The position numbers and the translations under genes were made by a program. Shown piece after piece: positions 10,966 to 27,777 of a stretch of DNA of 64,000 nucleotides. Under the pieces are notes generated by a model, which saw nothing but the letters and a program-made list of their open reading frames with translations, had not been told where the DNA came from and made no database searches. The DNA is from Dermacentor variabilis (taxonomy: Eukaryota; Arthropoda; Arachnida; Ixodida; Ixodidae): positions 38,605,277 to 38,669,276 of the forward strand of contig NC_134569.1 in the NCBI RefSeq assembly GCF_050947875.1, given 5' to 3'. Within the stretch, counting starts at the first letter, position 1; every line of letters starts with the position of its first letter.

Positions 10966-11123
10966 TTTGAATACCTTTTGACAACTACTCCCCACTGAAC
11001 CTCGTTTGGCCTCGAATATTGCCACGGGTGCTTGACAGGCGGGCATGCAAGCAGCGAGCTCAGAAAAATAGGACGAGAAAAATCTGGGCGATCGGGAAAT
11101 TATTTGTGACTTCAGAGGTTACC

Positions 11124-11362
11124 TGCCGTAGTTGCTTAGCGTCTTTGGTGTTGCGCTGCTAAGCACGAGATCGCGGGATCGAATCCCGGCCACGGCGGCC
11201 GCATTTCGATGAGGGCGAAGTGCAAAAACACCAGTGTACTCAGATTTAGGTGCAAGTTAAAGGACCGCAGGTGTTCAAAATTAATCGGGAGTCCCCCGTT
11301 ACGGCGTGCCTCATAATCAGATGGTGGTTTTGGTGCGTAAAACCCCATAATTTAATTTTAAT
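11124..11362 (+). mobile_element. tRNA-derived tick SINE, near full length
   Basis: The head reads TTGCGCTGCTAAGCACGAG and then GGGATCGAATCCC, an RNA polymerase III B-box, with a degraded A-box region at about 11130..11150. The body follows (GTGTACTCAGATTTAGGTGC), then CGGCGTGCCTCATAATCAGA, GTGGTTTTGGTGCGTAAAAC and a TTTAATTTTAATTTA tail. This is the most complete of five copies in the window and defines the family. It resembles the SINEs described from ixodid ticks (possibly Ruka; the name is from memory). The 70-codon minus frame across it is not a gene. Confidence 0.85.
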
Positions 11363-11700
11363 TTAGCTTGAAGAGGTTTTTTTCGTGCCTTCCATGCCAC
11401 TAATGTTCCAAACTAGGAGAAGGAAACTGCTCAAAGAACGAATTTGCGCCCGAAAAAACTAACAGCTCGGCAGTAACAGTCTCGATACTGGATGAGTAGT
11501 TGGTCATCATTGTATTCATTGACCATGTGCATTATCTGCCCGCTATCTATACGAGCGTCACCGAAAGCTCCAGAGCTGTCGATTTTGTTTCCGTTAATGT
11601 CACAATGCACTACGGCGTTCGCGGCGTGCGTGCCATCAGGTTTTAAGGAGCGCGCCTCTTTATCTACAACCTACGGCACGTGACACACGTGACGTATTAC
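11363..11700. other. No recognisable gene
   Basis: Spacer between the SINE and the next DNA element. One 63-codon plus frame (11492..11683) has no recognisable motif. Confidence 0.4.
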
Positions 11701-12290
11701 AGTGATAGCGTTAAGGGCACCGTGTCGCAGAAAATTTGGTGTTGGCGTCTGCGGAGCTGTCGGTGAGCGAAAATTCTATAATATATTTAGAAATAGGGAA
11801 TAGACCTCAAATAGGCAATATGCAACGCCTCGCTATATGACATGCTGTATATGCGGATTATATTACCACACCATTCTATCTCTACGGTTGCTCTACCTTG
11901 TCGCACATTCTTGACAAAGTTATTCATCGGAATTCGCAGAATGACAGCCCACAAACAAATGTCATGAAACAAAACACCAGCAGCACATGCCTTTATGTTA
12001 AATGTTCTCAGGCTTACGTAATTATTAAAAGTGAGAAACAATAACAGAAACCTGAAAAATAATGCAAGTTTCTTCGCACCGCTGTGCACGATCTCCGGGA
12101 TCGGTCCACGCAAGAGCCCGCGTTTCTACCAGAAAGTTCGCCTTCGTGCATAGCGTTCGCCGCCAGCGTTTGCCGGTAACAATTACGGTTACATAAGTAG
12201 CAGTTGTTGGGAAGCGTGAGGAGCAGTCAGGGATCTTTGAATGCTGTCGCGTTACACTCTCAAAAGCGGAGCGTAAGCGTCCTTCAAATT
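11701..12290. mobile_element. Non-autonomous DNA element, copy 2
   Basis: The left end reads GATAGCGTTAAGGGCACC, GTGTCGCAGAAAA and GTGAGCGAAAA. The right end reads GCTGTCGCGTTACACTCTCA and GCGTAAGCGTCCTTCAAATT. Both match the ends of 7515..8435 in order and orientation, but the interior differs and is shorter (590 against about 920 bp). The 108- and 120-codon minus frames across it have no known domain. Shared ends with divergent middles are usual for non-autonomous DNA transposons. Confidence 0.5.
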
Positions 12291-14332
12291 TTCTGAAATA
12301 ATGTTCGTGTCTCGAACTGAAACAGAAGAGCAATAACAGTGATAACGCGTTGAACGTGATCACCACCGTAAAAGAGAAGTCACACATAACATTGAACCTA
12401 CATTTTACGGATTTGACTAGGACCTCTATGCTTTGTGAAATCGCGAGTCAAGAAAATTTGCCGCGTAGATGAAAACACTTTACAGGGAAGCTGTTAGCCT
12501 CTAGTTGTTCGAGATTACTCGTGGCGTGTTAACCTAAATACGGCAGCTGTAAAGGCTTTTGTCTTTCAGTTTCCGCATAACAGATTTATGTTTCTTCGTT
12601 TAGTCGAATAACAATCGGAAGCTATCCTGCCTGTGGCTTGTGTGTAATTCGTACTTTGCGCATTTTCTGACGCAATTTGCTTCTAAACATAAATTTAGTT
12701 CAAAAAGGCACTTACACTTGGCGGATGGCCTAGAAGAATGAGGAAGTATGCTGCACTTTCGCACATGTGCATGCCTGCATGACGCACGTCGCTTTTGGTG
12801 GTGGAGCTCGTGTAACGTCGTCTAACGACCGCACTGGCTTTGCTGTACATCCATTTTCACAGGGTGGAATGGAGGCCGATTTTTGAAACTAAAGAAGTAT
12901 GTTACTTTTCTGGCTAATTTACTGAGGAGTTAATCTGTGTTCTATTTTTCCATGCTTTTTTTTAACATCATGGTAGTCCGTGAGGTGAGGCTCGATGGTC
13001 AAATTTCTTTTGTAACAGCTGAGTTCGCCAATACAACAAAGTGCCGCACCCCTTCCCCAACTTGGGAATCAGAAGCTGTTCCTAAACTCGAGAAATTCGT
13101 AAAATCGGGGTTGAGCTGCCTGTGGCATCTTGTCGTGCCACAAAATCTGCAAATTTTTTCGACGTCTGTATTGCTTCAGAAAAGAAGCAAGAACGCGTAC
13201 CGGCATCCGCACTCGCTAGCACAAACACTAGGCGTACACACAAATACAGACACGCAATATTGTGGTCACACTACCATACACTTGCACGTATACGCACAAT
13301 GGTGCCCAAGTAGGGGCCAGAGTAAAAGGGAAACAATAGGTGCGGCAAACAAAACTATGTGGCTGACCGCAGTGTTTGCGTAAGTGAGAGCCAAGATAGC
13401 CTTGGTCACGATACTGTGGCGGCATTGATTTCGATCCGGGACCCATACGGCACGAAAATAAGCAGAGCGAGCTAAAGGAACAAACAGGCTGGGCTCCAAG
13501 AGGTACACTGAGCGCGGTCGATGGCGCAATTTATTCGCCAGGGTAACCAAGATTAAGACCTGCTAATCCAATTGTACGCGGTGTAACGAGACTCAACGAG
13601 CTGGGAGTCTCATATAGCGCCGCCGTTGTGTCTGCCGCCTTGGCGGAGGTTATGCAGGATGCGTCCCAAGTGCGGATGGCATCTCACGATTAAGATTACC
13701 CTCCACCCAACCTCGCTTACGTGGTTCTTTGATTCGTCTGCGATCACGAATGGGACGATAACACAAAGAAAAAAATGCCGAAAGAAGGCTGGAGGCGGAT
13801 TTACTAAGCTTTTCATTCGTAATAATCAATTGGGAATTGCCGACAACGCGGGTTTCATTCTGTTTGCTATCAAGCTGCGATCGTTTAACGATGCTCATCC
13901 ACATAGTGGACGATGTAAACCGTTGTGGCGAGGATATTCTTGCGCAACAACGACTTGGTACGCATCTGAGATTGTTGCAAGCTTCGTACGGTCGTAAACA
14001 CAAAATACAAGCCTGGGACGTAAATCCTGAAAGTGTTAGGCAATGGGAGAACGTTTGTGCGTGTTTTAAAAGTGTGCAGTAAGCAGATCGGTGAAGCTTA
14101 TTGCATGAGTGAATGCACTCCTTTCAGACATCCACATTATTTACTTCCACAATAACTAATACCAGGTAAGAAACAAGACAATAAGGCCAGTATTCACAAA
14201 GCAATTGGTACTCTAGAGTGGGTCGTATAAGTACACGCCTTGTGTACCGTGCAAGCACCATATTAGCGAGCTGTTCATGTTTGTAACTTTGCAACACGTG
14301 CATAGCATCGTTACTTATTTATGCAAATCATT
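12291..14332. other. No recognisable gene
   Basis: The longest frame is 148 codons on plus (12937..13383), ending in TAAGTGAG. Another of 123 codons (13626..13997) overlaps a 117-codon minus frame. None shows a domain, signal peptide or repeat I can name. A tRNA-like B-box (minus strand, GGATCGAAATC near 13430) has no matching cloverleaf around it. Confidence 0.45.
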
Positions 14333-14440
14333 AAGAGAGAGAGAAAATTTTATTTACAGAAAAGCAGAGAGGTAGGCCTGGGCAATCGCTTGCTCTGGCC
14401 TGCTGCTCTACACTTGGGAGAAGCAACGTGCAGGAAAAGG
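14333..14440 (-). mobile_element. LINE 3' end fragment, minus strand
   Basis: On the minus strand: GGCCAGAGCAAGCGATTGCC, CAGGCCTACCTCTCTGCTTT, then GTAAATAAAATTTTCTCTCT. A polyadenylation signal with a terminal CT run is the same architecture as 1520..1740. The coding part is absent. Confidence 0.4.
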
Positions 14441-14557
14441 CTGATGAATGATAATGATGACGCACGCTTGCCTAGCTTACATAACTGCCGCCCTAGTTAG
14501 GACGTCTCTGAAGGCCACAACAATCCAACCTGGAACTCCGCAAAACTTCCCGCTTCG

Positions 14558-14612
14558 CTTACACTACGAACACTACTTACACTACGCTTACACCACGCTT
14601 GCACTACGATTA
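14558..14612. repeat. 11-bp tandem repeat, about five units
   Basis: CTTACACTACG recurs at 14558 and 14576, then CTTACACCACG at 14587 and CTTGCACTACG at 14598, followed by a degraded unit. The first two units are separated by a partial copy (AACACTA). Confidence 0.65.
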
Positions 14613-14811
14613 CAATTAACGCCAGATCAGGAGAGCAGCAAAAAGAAAAGAAAATGTGTGCATGTCTTTGCATAAAAGTGTTTTTCAGAGGATGGTGAGT
14701 AATACTGCCGAAGTTGTCCAAATCCCGCCATATCTTTCTAGTGAGAAACACAGCTCCCCAACGAATCATTCCATGTTAAGGAAGCCCAGCCGGTCCAAAT
14801 TTATGAAGAAC

Positions 14812-15045
14812 AACTTTATTGAATCATAAATCTGAGGGGTCTATATGGGTGGAGCCCCTATTCCACGGCCCCAGGGGCTTCTGCGGCTCGCTGAGCCTAG
14901 TCTCGGGTCGCCAGCTGGCTTCCCAAGTCCCGTTCGGTGAGTAGCGCCTCCCACGACCATAGCGAGTGAGTCCGTAATTCAGCGAGTCCGTTCTTATTCG
15001 GGAAAAACGAAAGCCCGCGGAGTTTAAAAAATACCACGGGACAGC
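14812..15045 (-). pseudogene. LINE C-terminus and 3' UTR, minus strand
   Basis: In one minus frame the sequence reads SWEALLTERDLGSQLAT, a stop, then AQRAAEAPGAVE. This is the W-E-A-L-L ... Q-L ... A-A-E tail I associate with I-like tick LINEs, broken by in-frame stops. The UTR follows (GGGGCTCCACCCATATAGAC) and then TTCAATAAAGTTGTT at the left edge (about 14809..14823), giving the polyadenylation signal and the 3' end. A related plus-strand C-terminus (KWENSRRSSLLVDQQWADQ) lies near 28.6 kb. Confidence 0.6.
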
Positions 15046-15554
15046 GCGCTCTGTGGACCCGAATGCGCCACGATTACGGTGCTCTCAACCGTGCTTTCTA
15101 AAAAAACATCGCTCTCTTCGCGCCTTTCGTGCTGCCCACGACAGAGTTTCGCGTTGTGCTTGGTTCCGAGATAAACGCCACTGGATTCGGGCGGCAGCTC
15201 AATTACAGCTCAGCTCCCGTTTCTCCGGCGATATTTGCACTCTTATGCTAGCAGAATGTATGCGGAGGAAAACTGACAAGCTCATGAGTTCGAATTTGGG
15301 AGCAAGACCCGAACAAGCGAGCATGCATTATAACAAGCTTGATAACGTCGTGAGAACTACGCTGGTTGTCACAAAAGGAAGAATTGTAAACTGACACGGA
15401 AGGTTGCTTTTTTAGCTTCCTATCCATTCCTTGTCGGCAGAGAATTTGTAATTTCATATTACTTACATGCCTTTTCCACGTCGTAGAAAAGTTTTACGCA
15501 GATAGCTCTTTTCATGGATGACGGTTGCAGAGATTTATTCGCTGTGATGTCTGC
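15046..15554. other. No recognisable gene
   Basis: One 113-codon plus frame (15053..15394) has no domain I recognise and overlaps other frames. The missing 3' terminus of the adjacent transposase element may have lain here, but no matching inverted end is visible. Confidence 0.4.
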
Positions 15555-16488
15555 CTAAAGAATGTGTTCAAACAAGTCGCCATCTACCATAATGCAGTAT
15601 TGGCACCTTTTCAGCACGTTCGATGTAGCTTTTTTGATGACGCAAGACGGTATCTCGCTGCAGGCCTCAGCAATCTCTGCCTTTGGCTCTTCTGGTGTAG
15701 TTGTAGGTCTGCGGTACACTACGTCTTTCACATGTCCCCCCAAGAAGAAGTCAAGAGGTGTCAAGTCCGGTGACCTTGCAGGCCATGCAACTGTCCCATG
15801 CATGCCGCCCGACCCACTGGCGTTTGAAGGATTCGTCAAGCCAGGCTCGGGCAAGGCTGCTGCGGTGAGCTGGTGCACCATCGTGCTGGTACCAAGTTCG
15901 CTTTAAAAACGCAAGAAAAAGATCACAGCGAAAATCTTCGACTGCGCCTTCCAAGGTGTCGTTCACGTACCGCCGCAGCAGGGAGCATCTGGTCAAAAAA
16001 TATGGGGCCAATTAATCTTCCGTCAAAGATACCGCACCACACACTGAATGAGCATTGGTACTGGTGTCCGGTCTGCGCCACGCAATGCGGGTTCATATCG
16101 CTCCAGTAATGCTCATTATGGATGTTGACTTGAGAATTTCTGGAGAAGGTTGCTTCATCTGTCCACAGCACTTTGTCCACAAAATCAGGCATTTCATCAC
16201 TGTTCACAAGGATCCAATTTGAGAAATCAAGCCGCTATTGAAAGTCTCTTTCTTGCAGCTTTCGATGCAGTGGGAAGTGATACGGATGCATTTCAACCTT
16301 TCTAAGAACTCTTGACACTGAAGACGTTGAAATGCCGACCTCACCATTCACATCATGCACGCTGGAAGAAGCGTTTGCAGTCATGAAAGCCAAAATGTCT
16401 CCTTCCACGCAATTTCTGTTCTGAAGAACGCACAGGCTATTTTTTTTTTCAAAATCTTGGTTCAAGTTAGCTGGGACACCCTGTATAA
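15555..16488 (-). pseudogene. Decayed Tc1/mariner-superfamily transposase (DUF4817-like)
   Basis: Four minus frames together cover a transposase. They are 16465..16235 (helix-turn-helix part: EVGISTSSVSRVLRKVEMHP), 16207..15923 (LWTDEATF, the first catalytic Asp, then VWCGIFDGRLIGP), 16011..15751 (WYQHDGAPAH, the second Asp) and 15881..15555 (WPARSPDLTPLDFF, the third acidic site, ending GDLFEHIL before the stop). Every key motif is present but in different frames, so at least three frameshifts have killed it. The outer end at 16458..16488 reads GTTAGCTGGGACACCCTGTA, a terminus also seen at 29033..29062. No matching inverted end was found on the 15.5 kb side. Superfamily is clear; the named family is inference. 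Confidence 0.8.
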
Positions 16489-16494
16489 CCGCTT

Positions 16495-18682
<2,188 letters not shown>

Positions 18683-19895
18683 GCTATTTGCACACCGCGT
18701 GGTGCCGAGTCTAATGCGATCACCATTCTTCACAAGCTTGTTTTGCGGCGAGAATGGCTGCATGGGGGTGGCGTCAGAGGCCAAGCACACAGGCGCTTCG
18801 GGAAGTGTGTAATTATGACTGGCATGTGCCCATTGTAGCTGTAGCTTCTCAGTGTAGACGTTAACCGGGAGCGTATTTTATGCACGCATGTTTCCTTACG
18901 TTTCAATCTGCTGCGTCACAGTGATAACAGTACAGCACATAGCGGGAGCGCCGATGGCGCACGATGGAAGTGTTTGCCACCTGCACGTTGCAGCTTTCGA
19001 AAAGGGTAACTTCGAGGAAAGTAATAAGGTGCATTATTGCGCTAGGTTCCTGAGGGCACTGCGTTGTTGTCTCCCATCGTGACGTGCTGTGTGCCGCCTG
19101 TGGCCAATTGCAGCGAATTTCTCAACAGCTCATGGAACCTGCGTGGCTACGCCACTTTAACGAGCACAGAGTACAAGGCTCACTCCCGCAATACAAACCT
19201 ACGAGATGCAGAGAATTATGCCTCCCAAGCGAAACAACAAGAAAAGAGCTGTGACAGATTGTAACGATGCTGCACTTTTACGGCCTTCCACGAGACTAGA
19301 GGCATTGTACCTTCCAGGTAAAAAGAAGCGCTCTTTGGTCAACACAAAAGTAAATAGTGTTCTTTAAAACTATGTTCTTCCTTTATTTCATTTTTCTTTT
19401 TTGCGCTCGACACCGGTTGCGATCCATTCTACACGCATACAAATTTCAACCCGAGGCAATAAACGGTCTGGAAGTAATTTTCGACGCTCCCACCACGGCG
19501 AACACCTTCAAGCACAGTTAAGTCGGTTTCCTGAACATAAATAAATAGAAGTAAGACGAAGCAAAATACACTTTGCTTTGGTGTTATCCATAAAGGAAGG
19601 AAACGACATCAAGTGCCCTGTTCTTTTTCTTCCCTTTCCGCCTCCGAGAGCTTTATTTACGTATTTACAAATGGCCCGCGTTGTCGTCTTTTCAAAATAT
19701 ATCGCATGCTCGAGAAAACAATTTCTTTCCCGATGTTTGTACTTCAGTGCACCAGTGAACACGCATAGACGGAAAAAATTTAAGACGAGAAAAGTAACGG
19801 CGGTCGCACATTCGCTTGGCTACCTTGCATTTGGGAAGATAAAAAAGGGAACAGAAAAACTTCCCTATGGGTCTGGTCCTTGGCGAATAAAATGG
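18683..19895. other. No recognisable gene
   Basis: Short unrelated frames on both strands. I see no transposon motif, SINE or RNA gene. Confidence 0.45.
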
Positions 19896-20064
19896 CCTAA
19901 TCCCGGCGACCGTGAAATAGCAAACAGGGCCCATCCTGATGATAATGTAATGAATACTGGGCAATCTCGGAGACAGTGTGATAGTAAACCGGACCGATCC
20001 CTTACATAATATAATCAAAAGTGGAGTGATCCCGGGTACTGTGTAATTAATGGTAGCAAATTGG
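19896..20064. repeat. Diverged tandem repeat with a 32-bp period, about five units
   Basis: Successive segments each end in GG and share an internal layout: (C/T)AATCCCGG, GAC.GTG, AATAG.AAAC.GG. Units begin near 19896, 19929, 19961, 19993 and 20025. Three are exactly 32 bp, one is 33 and the last is 40. Similarity is low (an old repeat) but the spacing is regular. Confidence 0.45.
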
Positions 20065-20986
20065 TGCAGTGATCGTAGTACCAATGAATCATAAACGCCC
20101 TCGCTAGCTTGATAGTGTGGTTTGCAGTGCGAGCCGAGCCCGCAGTCAGTGCAGTCACGATAAGCCTGACAGAATGCTCGTGATTGTGACGTATCAGCGC
20201 AACAGGCGCAGACGGAAGAGAAGGGACGAGCACAAGCGCGGTCTTACAAGGCTTATTACAAGGCTTGAAGGCTTATTATGGACGCATGACAAATATATGC
20301 AGTTGAACATCTTTACATCGAATGCATCTACAGCGAAAGCACCTCTACAGCGAAGTATTGATTATGTCCCAGTTGAATTCCTATTTTTCATATATATATG
20401 TACTGTGAATACCTTCACACTGAAGACCACAACAACGAATTTCCCAGTATAACGAAGGAATTAAGGTGTTCCCGGTGGACTATCTCTTGCTTTAAAATGA
20501 ACACTACGTTGCGGCGCTCTCCGCAAACGTCACCGACGTGCACCCTGCGCTTTCCCTATTAGCAGCGCTAGCTATACGCACTTGGCAAGCGTGTAAGTAG
20601 TAGTCCTGCAGCCCTGTTCTAAAAATCACTCAACTCGTACACTACCTGGTCTAACCCATCGCGCGGGTGCGACGCCTGGTGAATACATCGCATTTGATGT
20701 ATTCGCAGCCTAATCGTAACTGACGACCGAATGTATCTTCCATGCCGTACATGGCGCAAAGCCAGCGACTTTGGTGTATTTTGCGTGGCTCCTGTCTTTG
20801 GGCAAGGGTGCATGCTGTGAACCTTGGCGCAGTAGAGTTGGCTGCAGTCGCACATTTCGTCAGATGAAGTATGTACAAAAAAATATAGTGTCCTATTTCA
20901 CTAAGTCTATGTTTAATTGTTGTTAGATAAATGTGACATTTGGTTGAACGTGCTTAGCGTGCTCTATTATGTACGATACGGTGTAC
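20065..20986. other. No recognisable gene
   Basis: Intergenic sequence; no motif, repeat boundary or RNA gene recognised. Confidence 0.4.
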
Positions 20987-21031
20987 GCACACAAACACAC
21001 ACACACACGCACACACACACGCACACACACA
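20987..21031. repeat. (AC)n microsatellite with GC interruptions
   Basis: ACACAC runs broken by GCACAC twice. A 68-codon frame reading through it as a Thr/His run is not a gene. Confidence 0.9.
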
Positions 21032-21540
21032 GAAAAGCACCAGCACCTTGTGAGGTCCTAGGGTCTAAAAGAGTGCCAGCTACTACGAGTTCGAGTTTAG
21101 TGAGCCACATGGCTCGCCGCTAGCGCGCAGCTGCGCGCGAGCTCAGGCCACAAGCGGCTACAGAGCGACACACGCAAGAACACAGTATTGTTCTGACGGG
21201 GTCCCGCACCAAGGGCGAAAAATACAGACAGGGGCGCCTACAGCATGTCGCTGTCAGAGCACATGCTCAAGCTGGGACGTTCTGCTATAGAAAAAGTCCC
21301 GGCGGCTATGCTACTTGCTCTCGCGATAACCAATGGTAAACTCGCGAGAGCTCGGGAAATCTCCTTCTGCTTGGGCCTCCGATAAGGGCGGCGCGGCATG
21401 GTACGACCTCACGCCTTTTGCATGCTTTTACATGTATTTAGATAGCAGCTCACGAGCTGAAGCTTCCTTTCAAAAGCGTTGGTTTTGCAAGTATATTCAT
21501 TCACCTTCGAAATGATATCCGCGCCGAATAACAGGTTCGG

Positions 21541-21557
21541 TATATATATATATATAT
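21541..21557. repeat. (TA)8 microsatellite
   Basis: Short pure TA run a few bases outside the (ATT)n tail of the minus-strand LINE. Confidence 0.9.
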
Positions 21558-21575
21558 GCTATTGTTTATTCCCAG

Positions 21576-23930
<2,355 letters not shown>

Positions 23931-26688
23931 GTTATCTCTCGTGTATGCCCGCACGTGTGCCCGATTACAGGTGGCGCTACCACAGCTGAGCATGCGCAGC
24001 TAAGGTTTGTGTCGACTTTCTTTCGTGCCACAGTGCGCCCTTCAGTTGATAATCGCCGTTCGTGTTGTCTGGTTTTCTTCTGTTGTGTCCGTGTCTGCGC
24101 ACCTTACCTTCGTTCACGATGGATTCCTACTAGCTAGATCAACCTGCTCAGGTTCGAAAGTATTGAATTTGACATTGGCGAGCACATAAGCTTGTTGACG
24201 TGTACGACATATTGAAATGGAATATTCTAGTGCAGATGCAAGGAGAAACAAAATGCGTTCTCTTTGAAGAGTATACGAGCCAGGGAGCCCTGTCTCTTCG
24301 ATTCCTTGCTTCCTCGTCAGATCCCTATATTTGGTCGGTTCTTTACTAGGGAGGTGGTTACTGGTTCTTTGTTTCTTCCGCAGTTGTATCTTTTGCGTCC
24401 AACCCCTCAAAAGCAAAATCAAATGTTCCTGAAAATGGCCGTAGCCTTGTTTTACAACGCTTTTGCAATGGCATAGACAAAATTTTAATGCACTGTATTT
24501 CTTGAACAACTATATTACTGCGAACAAAGCACGTTATTCCCACCATGTTTGTTCAATCTACGTGACGCAACCGTCAGGCAACCTTTGACTTTCAGGCAAC
24601 CTTTGACTTTCTGTGCAGACATCTCGCGCGCTTTCGAAATGCGTATAATGAGCTTCAGCCCTTGTACAAAAATGTGTATATCAATAATGTACCCTATTCA
24701 ACGACGCATCTCAATGAACGCCGAAGGCTGAACGTTGCAACACCAAAGCGTGTACGACGCATTTAGCCTCTTAAAAGTTACAACACTGTCACTACGCTGG
24801 TATAACTTTTCCAGGCTCCCATCGCTTGAGCGCTTCGAACAATGGGCGTACTTGTATGCACGCAAACAACGCTTTAAAATGCTAGACGACGAAGTAATTA
24901 GCTTTGCTTTATGACCATATGTAATCTGTACGCGGCGCTTTCTATTACCCCATACTTATCAGCGTCTGTGCCCTCCGGCGATGACACAGGTTTTTCGTAA
25001 ACCCGCTAACTCCTACGCATTATCACGGCAGGCGGGTATGTAGCGCTCTTTTCGTACCCCCCCCCCCCACCTTCCCTCCCCTCATGACATCCTAACCGTG
25101 CACTGATTTCCACCGTGTCTTTCACCTCATTCTATACATGCTCCGGAGGCAGCAATTTAAGCACGAGTGGTAGACTCGTTACTAATTTTGTAACCTTAAC
25201 CCTTACAGCAAGAAGGCTTTAGTTAGTAAATTAGACTGCGCCAAAAGCACGGACATTTGTGAAAGAAAATACTGAGTCAACAAATAGATATCAGAACCCT
25301 ATATCTCGACAAAAAAATGTACAGCTTCTAAAGGAAAAGGTCTAAGGAAATAATTCGGAACCATCAAATGGATATCTAAACCTCATCCGTGCTTTACGTT
25401 GTTCTTGTTATCGATGAGTTCGTCCGGCAACGGGACACCTTATAGACAGCCCGGCCTATGTACGGCAGATTTACTCGTCGTTGGCCCTCTCTTCGCGCCA
25501 CAGCTCTGCCCTTTGACAGCTGCGGTCACCACGCTTCGTTGACATTTCACGGCAATTCCTGAGAAGCGTAGCGTCTTTAGTGGAGCGACGGCGCCGTGTA
25601 TGCTCTCCGTGGAGTGGAAGGAGAACTAGGAGGCGACGATCGTTTAAAAATCATAAAATTACAAAATTATAAATTATAAATTTATAACTATCGACTAGGG
25701 CGCACGTTGCTATTACGGAAATGAAGCTGGGGTCAGCTCTGAGGAGACCGCCCACCCGGAAATCTGCGGAAGAATTGCATTGGCGTTCCAGTCAGTAGTT
25801 TCAACTTCCAATGGGCGGAATAGGCTTTTGGGAAACAATGAGCCGGAACGGCATTGTATTTCGCGGCACATTTTGGGAACGGATGCTTCTGAACTGGTGA
25901 TATATAGTCTCTGGGGTTCTGATAAGTGAACATGACTTTCTCATTAACCTGCTTCACTTTCTTTAATGCGAAGTGTGTCCTAATGTGAATATTAAAGAAA
26001 ATTAATTAGTTTTCTCTTTGCTTTCCCAGTAAGCCACCTGGAGACGCTGAATTGCGCTATGGGCCAATTTAAATGAAAAAAAAAGCTTCTTAAAAAGAAA
26101 AAAAAAAGAGTTTATGCAGATCCTACCCACTCTTGGAAACAATGTTATTCGAAGCATTTTGCAGCTAGCTGGCTATCTAGCGTCATCTGGGGCCCTCAGA
26201 GTGTTGCCGGATGGCGGGACTGCGTAAGCCGAGCACTTGTGTTTTTTACATGAAGGCTGCATCTGAAAACATTGTCACTACTGGACGACGACCGCGACGA
26301 CTATGGCTTGACAGCGACGATGACAGTATGATGACGAGGACCACGACGCTTACATGACGACTGGCTTGGTTGTACTCCGGCGAAAAAACGTTTCAACCTG
26401 TTTCATTATGACCTGAACCGATTTCGAAGGTGATTCAGCGCCATATAGTGCCCGAAAGCGCTAGCTCCCTATTAAGGAGGGTGAAGGAAAATTGCGCGCT
26501 CTAGTTGCTATGCGACATCACCCCCGCGAAGGACAGTAGTAAGGTTTACAATTATGCCCGCGTTCCACTCCTGTGTCTGTGGCCGAATGAAAACCGTTGC
26601 GCATGCTCGTGCACTGAATTCTCCATGCACACTGTTGCTATCCACACTCCTCCACATCCACACTCCAAATCCTCCACACTGATGACCT
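23931..26688. other. No recognisable gene
   Basis: The first 200 bp may include the 5' UTR of the minus-strand LINE. An 18-bp direct duplication (CAGGCAACCTTTGACTTT) lies at 24575..24610. A 13-base C run occurs near 25057, and a GACGACGA-rich patch at 26280..26360 resembles the larger one at 35.4 kb. A 131-codon minus frame (24114..24509) has no recognised domain. Confidence 0.45.
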
Positions 26689-26976
26689 TCAGTTGCCGGC
26701 CTCCGCGTCGGCGTCGCGCACAATACCGTGAGGGTTAACAGCAGGGAATGCTAAAACATCCGTTTCCGCTTCTTCAACTACGGTCGCAGTCCCGTGCCCC
26801 TTTCTTGTAAAGCTACCCGTCTCGTAAAGGACTTCGTACATTCTAAGTATTGTTGACTTCCTAGGGCGACCTCCACAATGCCACATCCGGAATAGCTTCG
26901 CTGCCTTCCTCTTGTCGCCATGCGCCCCACCCATAGCCAGGATCATTTTAGCCTTCGGATCATTCGTGAAGGGCAT
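26689..26976 (-). pseudogene. N-terminal fragment of a DUF4817-like transposase
   Basis: The minus frame from 26976 reads MPFTNDPKAKMILAMGGAHG, then DKRKAAKLFRMWH, RPRKSTILRMYEVLYETGSF and TVVEEAETDVLAF. This is the helix-rich N-terminus I associate with DUF4817-type elements: F-T-N ... K-A-M-I-L ... A-A-K-L-F ... R ... E-T-G-S-F. It would sit immediately before the helix-turn-helix retained in the copy at 15555..16488, so the two remnants cover neighbouring parts of one family. No catalytic region follows. It might instead be a domesticated DNA-binding piece, but nothing supports that. Confidence 0.6.
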
Positions 26977-27777
26977 GAATGACTTCTTGAAGAGCAGGTC
27001 CCTGGCATGGTACCGTTGAGAGAGAAAGAGCAAGGACAGGAAAGGCTGGGAGGTCAAGCAGACGAGCATCCGATTTGCTACCTACACTGGGGGTGGAGGA
27101 AAGGGGAATAGAAAGACAAAAAAGGGAGAGAGTGCGTGTGGGAGGGTGAACAGTGACACGATAAACGGTATCTTAAGCCAGTGCACTTAAAGTGCACCGT
27201 TGAGATTTCCCGTTATTATTTACGCACTGACACGTCAAGCAAAAATGATTTACATAATCGACAACAGCATACGCTGACCGTACAGATCCGCCAAAACGCA
27301 TTAGATGGACATAGCCTGCGCAAGGTTTGTTTCTATCCCCTTCAGTCTTGAATTACGTTCGACTGTCGATAAATGTGTGAAATTTTCATAATTTTATGCC
27401 AAGGTGCTGGAGACTCCATTGAAAGCAAGTGAAGGTGGAATGAGAATAACTCTGCATCTTATAAACAGCCACCATAATTACATAATGATTAATTATTCAT
27501 TTATTGTACGGTCAGTCGTGTTACGTTTCTTCATTGAAAATAATGAATCACCTGGTCGAACTACAAGCACAGCTTAATTATGGGGTGGAAGAATTGCAAT
27601 GAGGGAAAAAAAATCTTTCGTAAGTACCACCAAAACGCCTCACTTCAAACGTTCCGTCAAACACGATAGTGCCTTCACCAAAGTGGTCGTCTGAAGCAAC
27701 AAAATTCACTCCGAAGTGAAATCCGTGTACTTTAGGGAAGCAGAATGTTCAATTTACTCAAAGCTTAATGTTCGTCA
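26977..27777. other. No recognisable gene
   Basis: AT-rich intergenic sequence with a purine-rich stretch at 27090..27160. No motifs seen. Confidence 0.4.

Noticed and set aside
12937..13383. 148-codon plus frame followed by TAAGTGAG
   Set aside because: No domain, no repeat family and no convincing splice signals; length is compatible with chance.
13420..13450. tRNA B-box-like sequence on minus (GGATCGAAATC)
   Set aside because: No acceptor stem, anticodon arm or A-box at the right distance.
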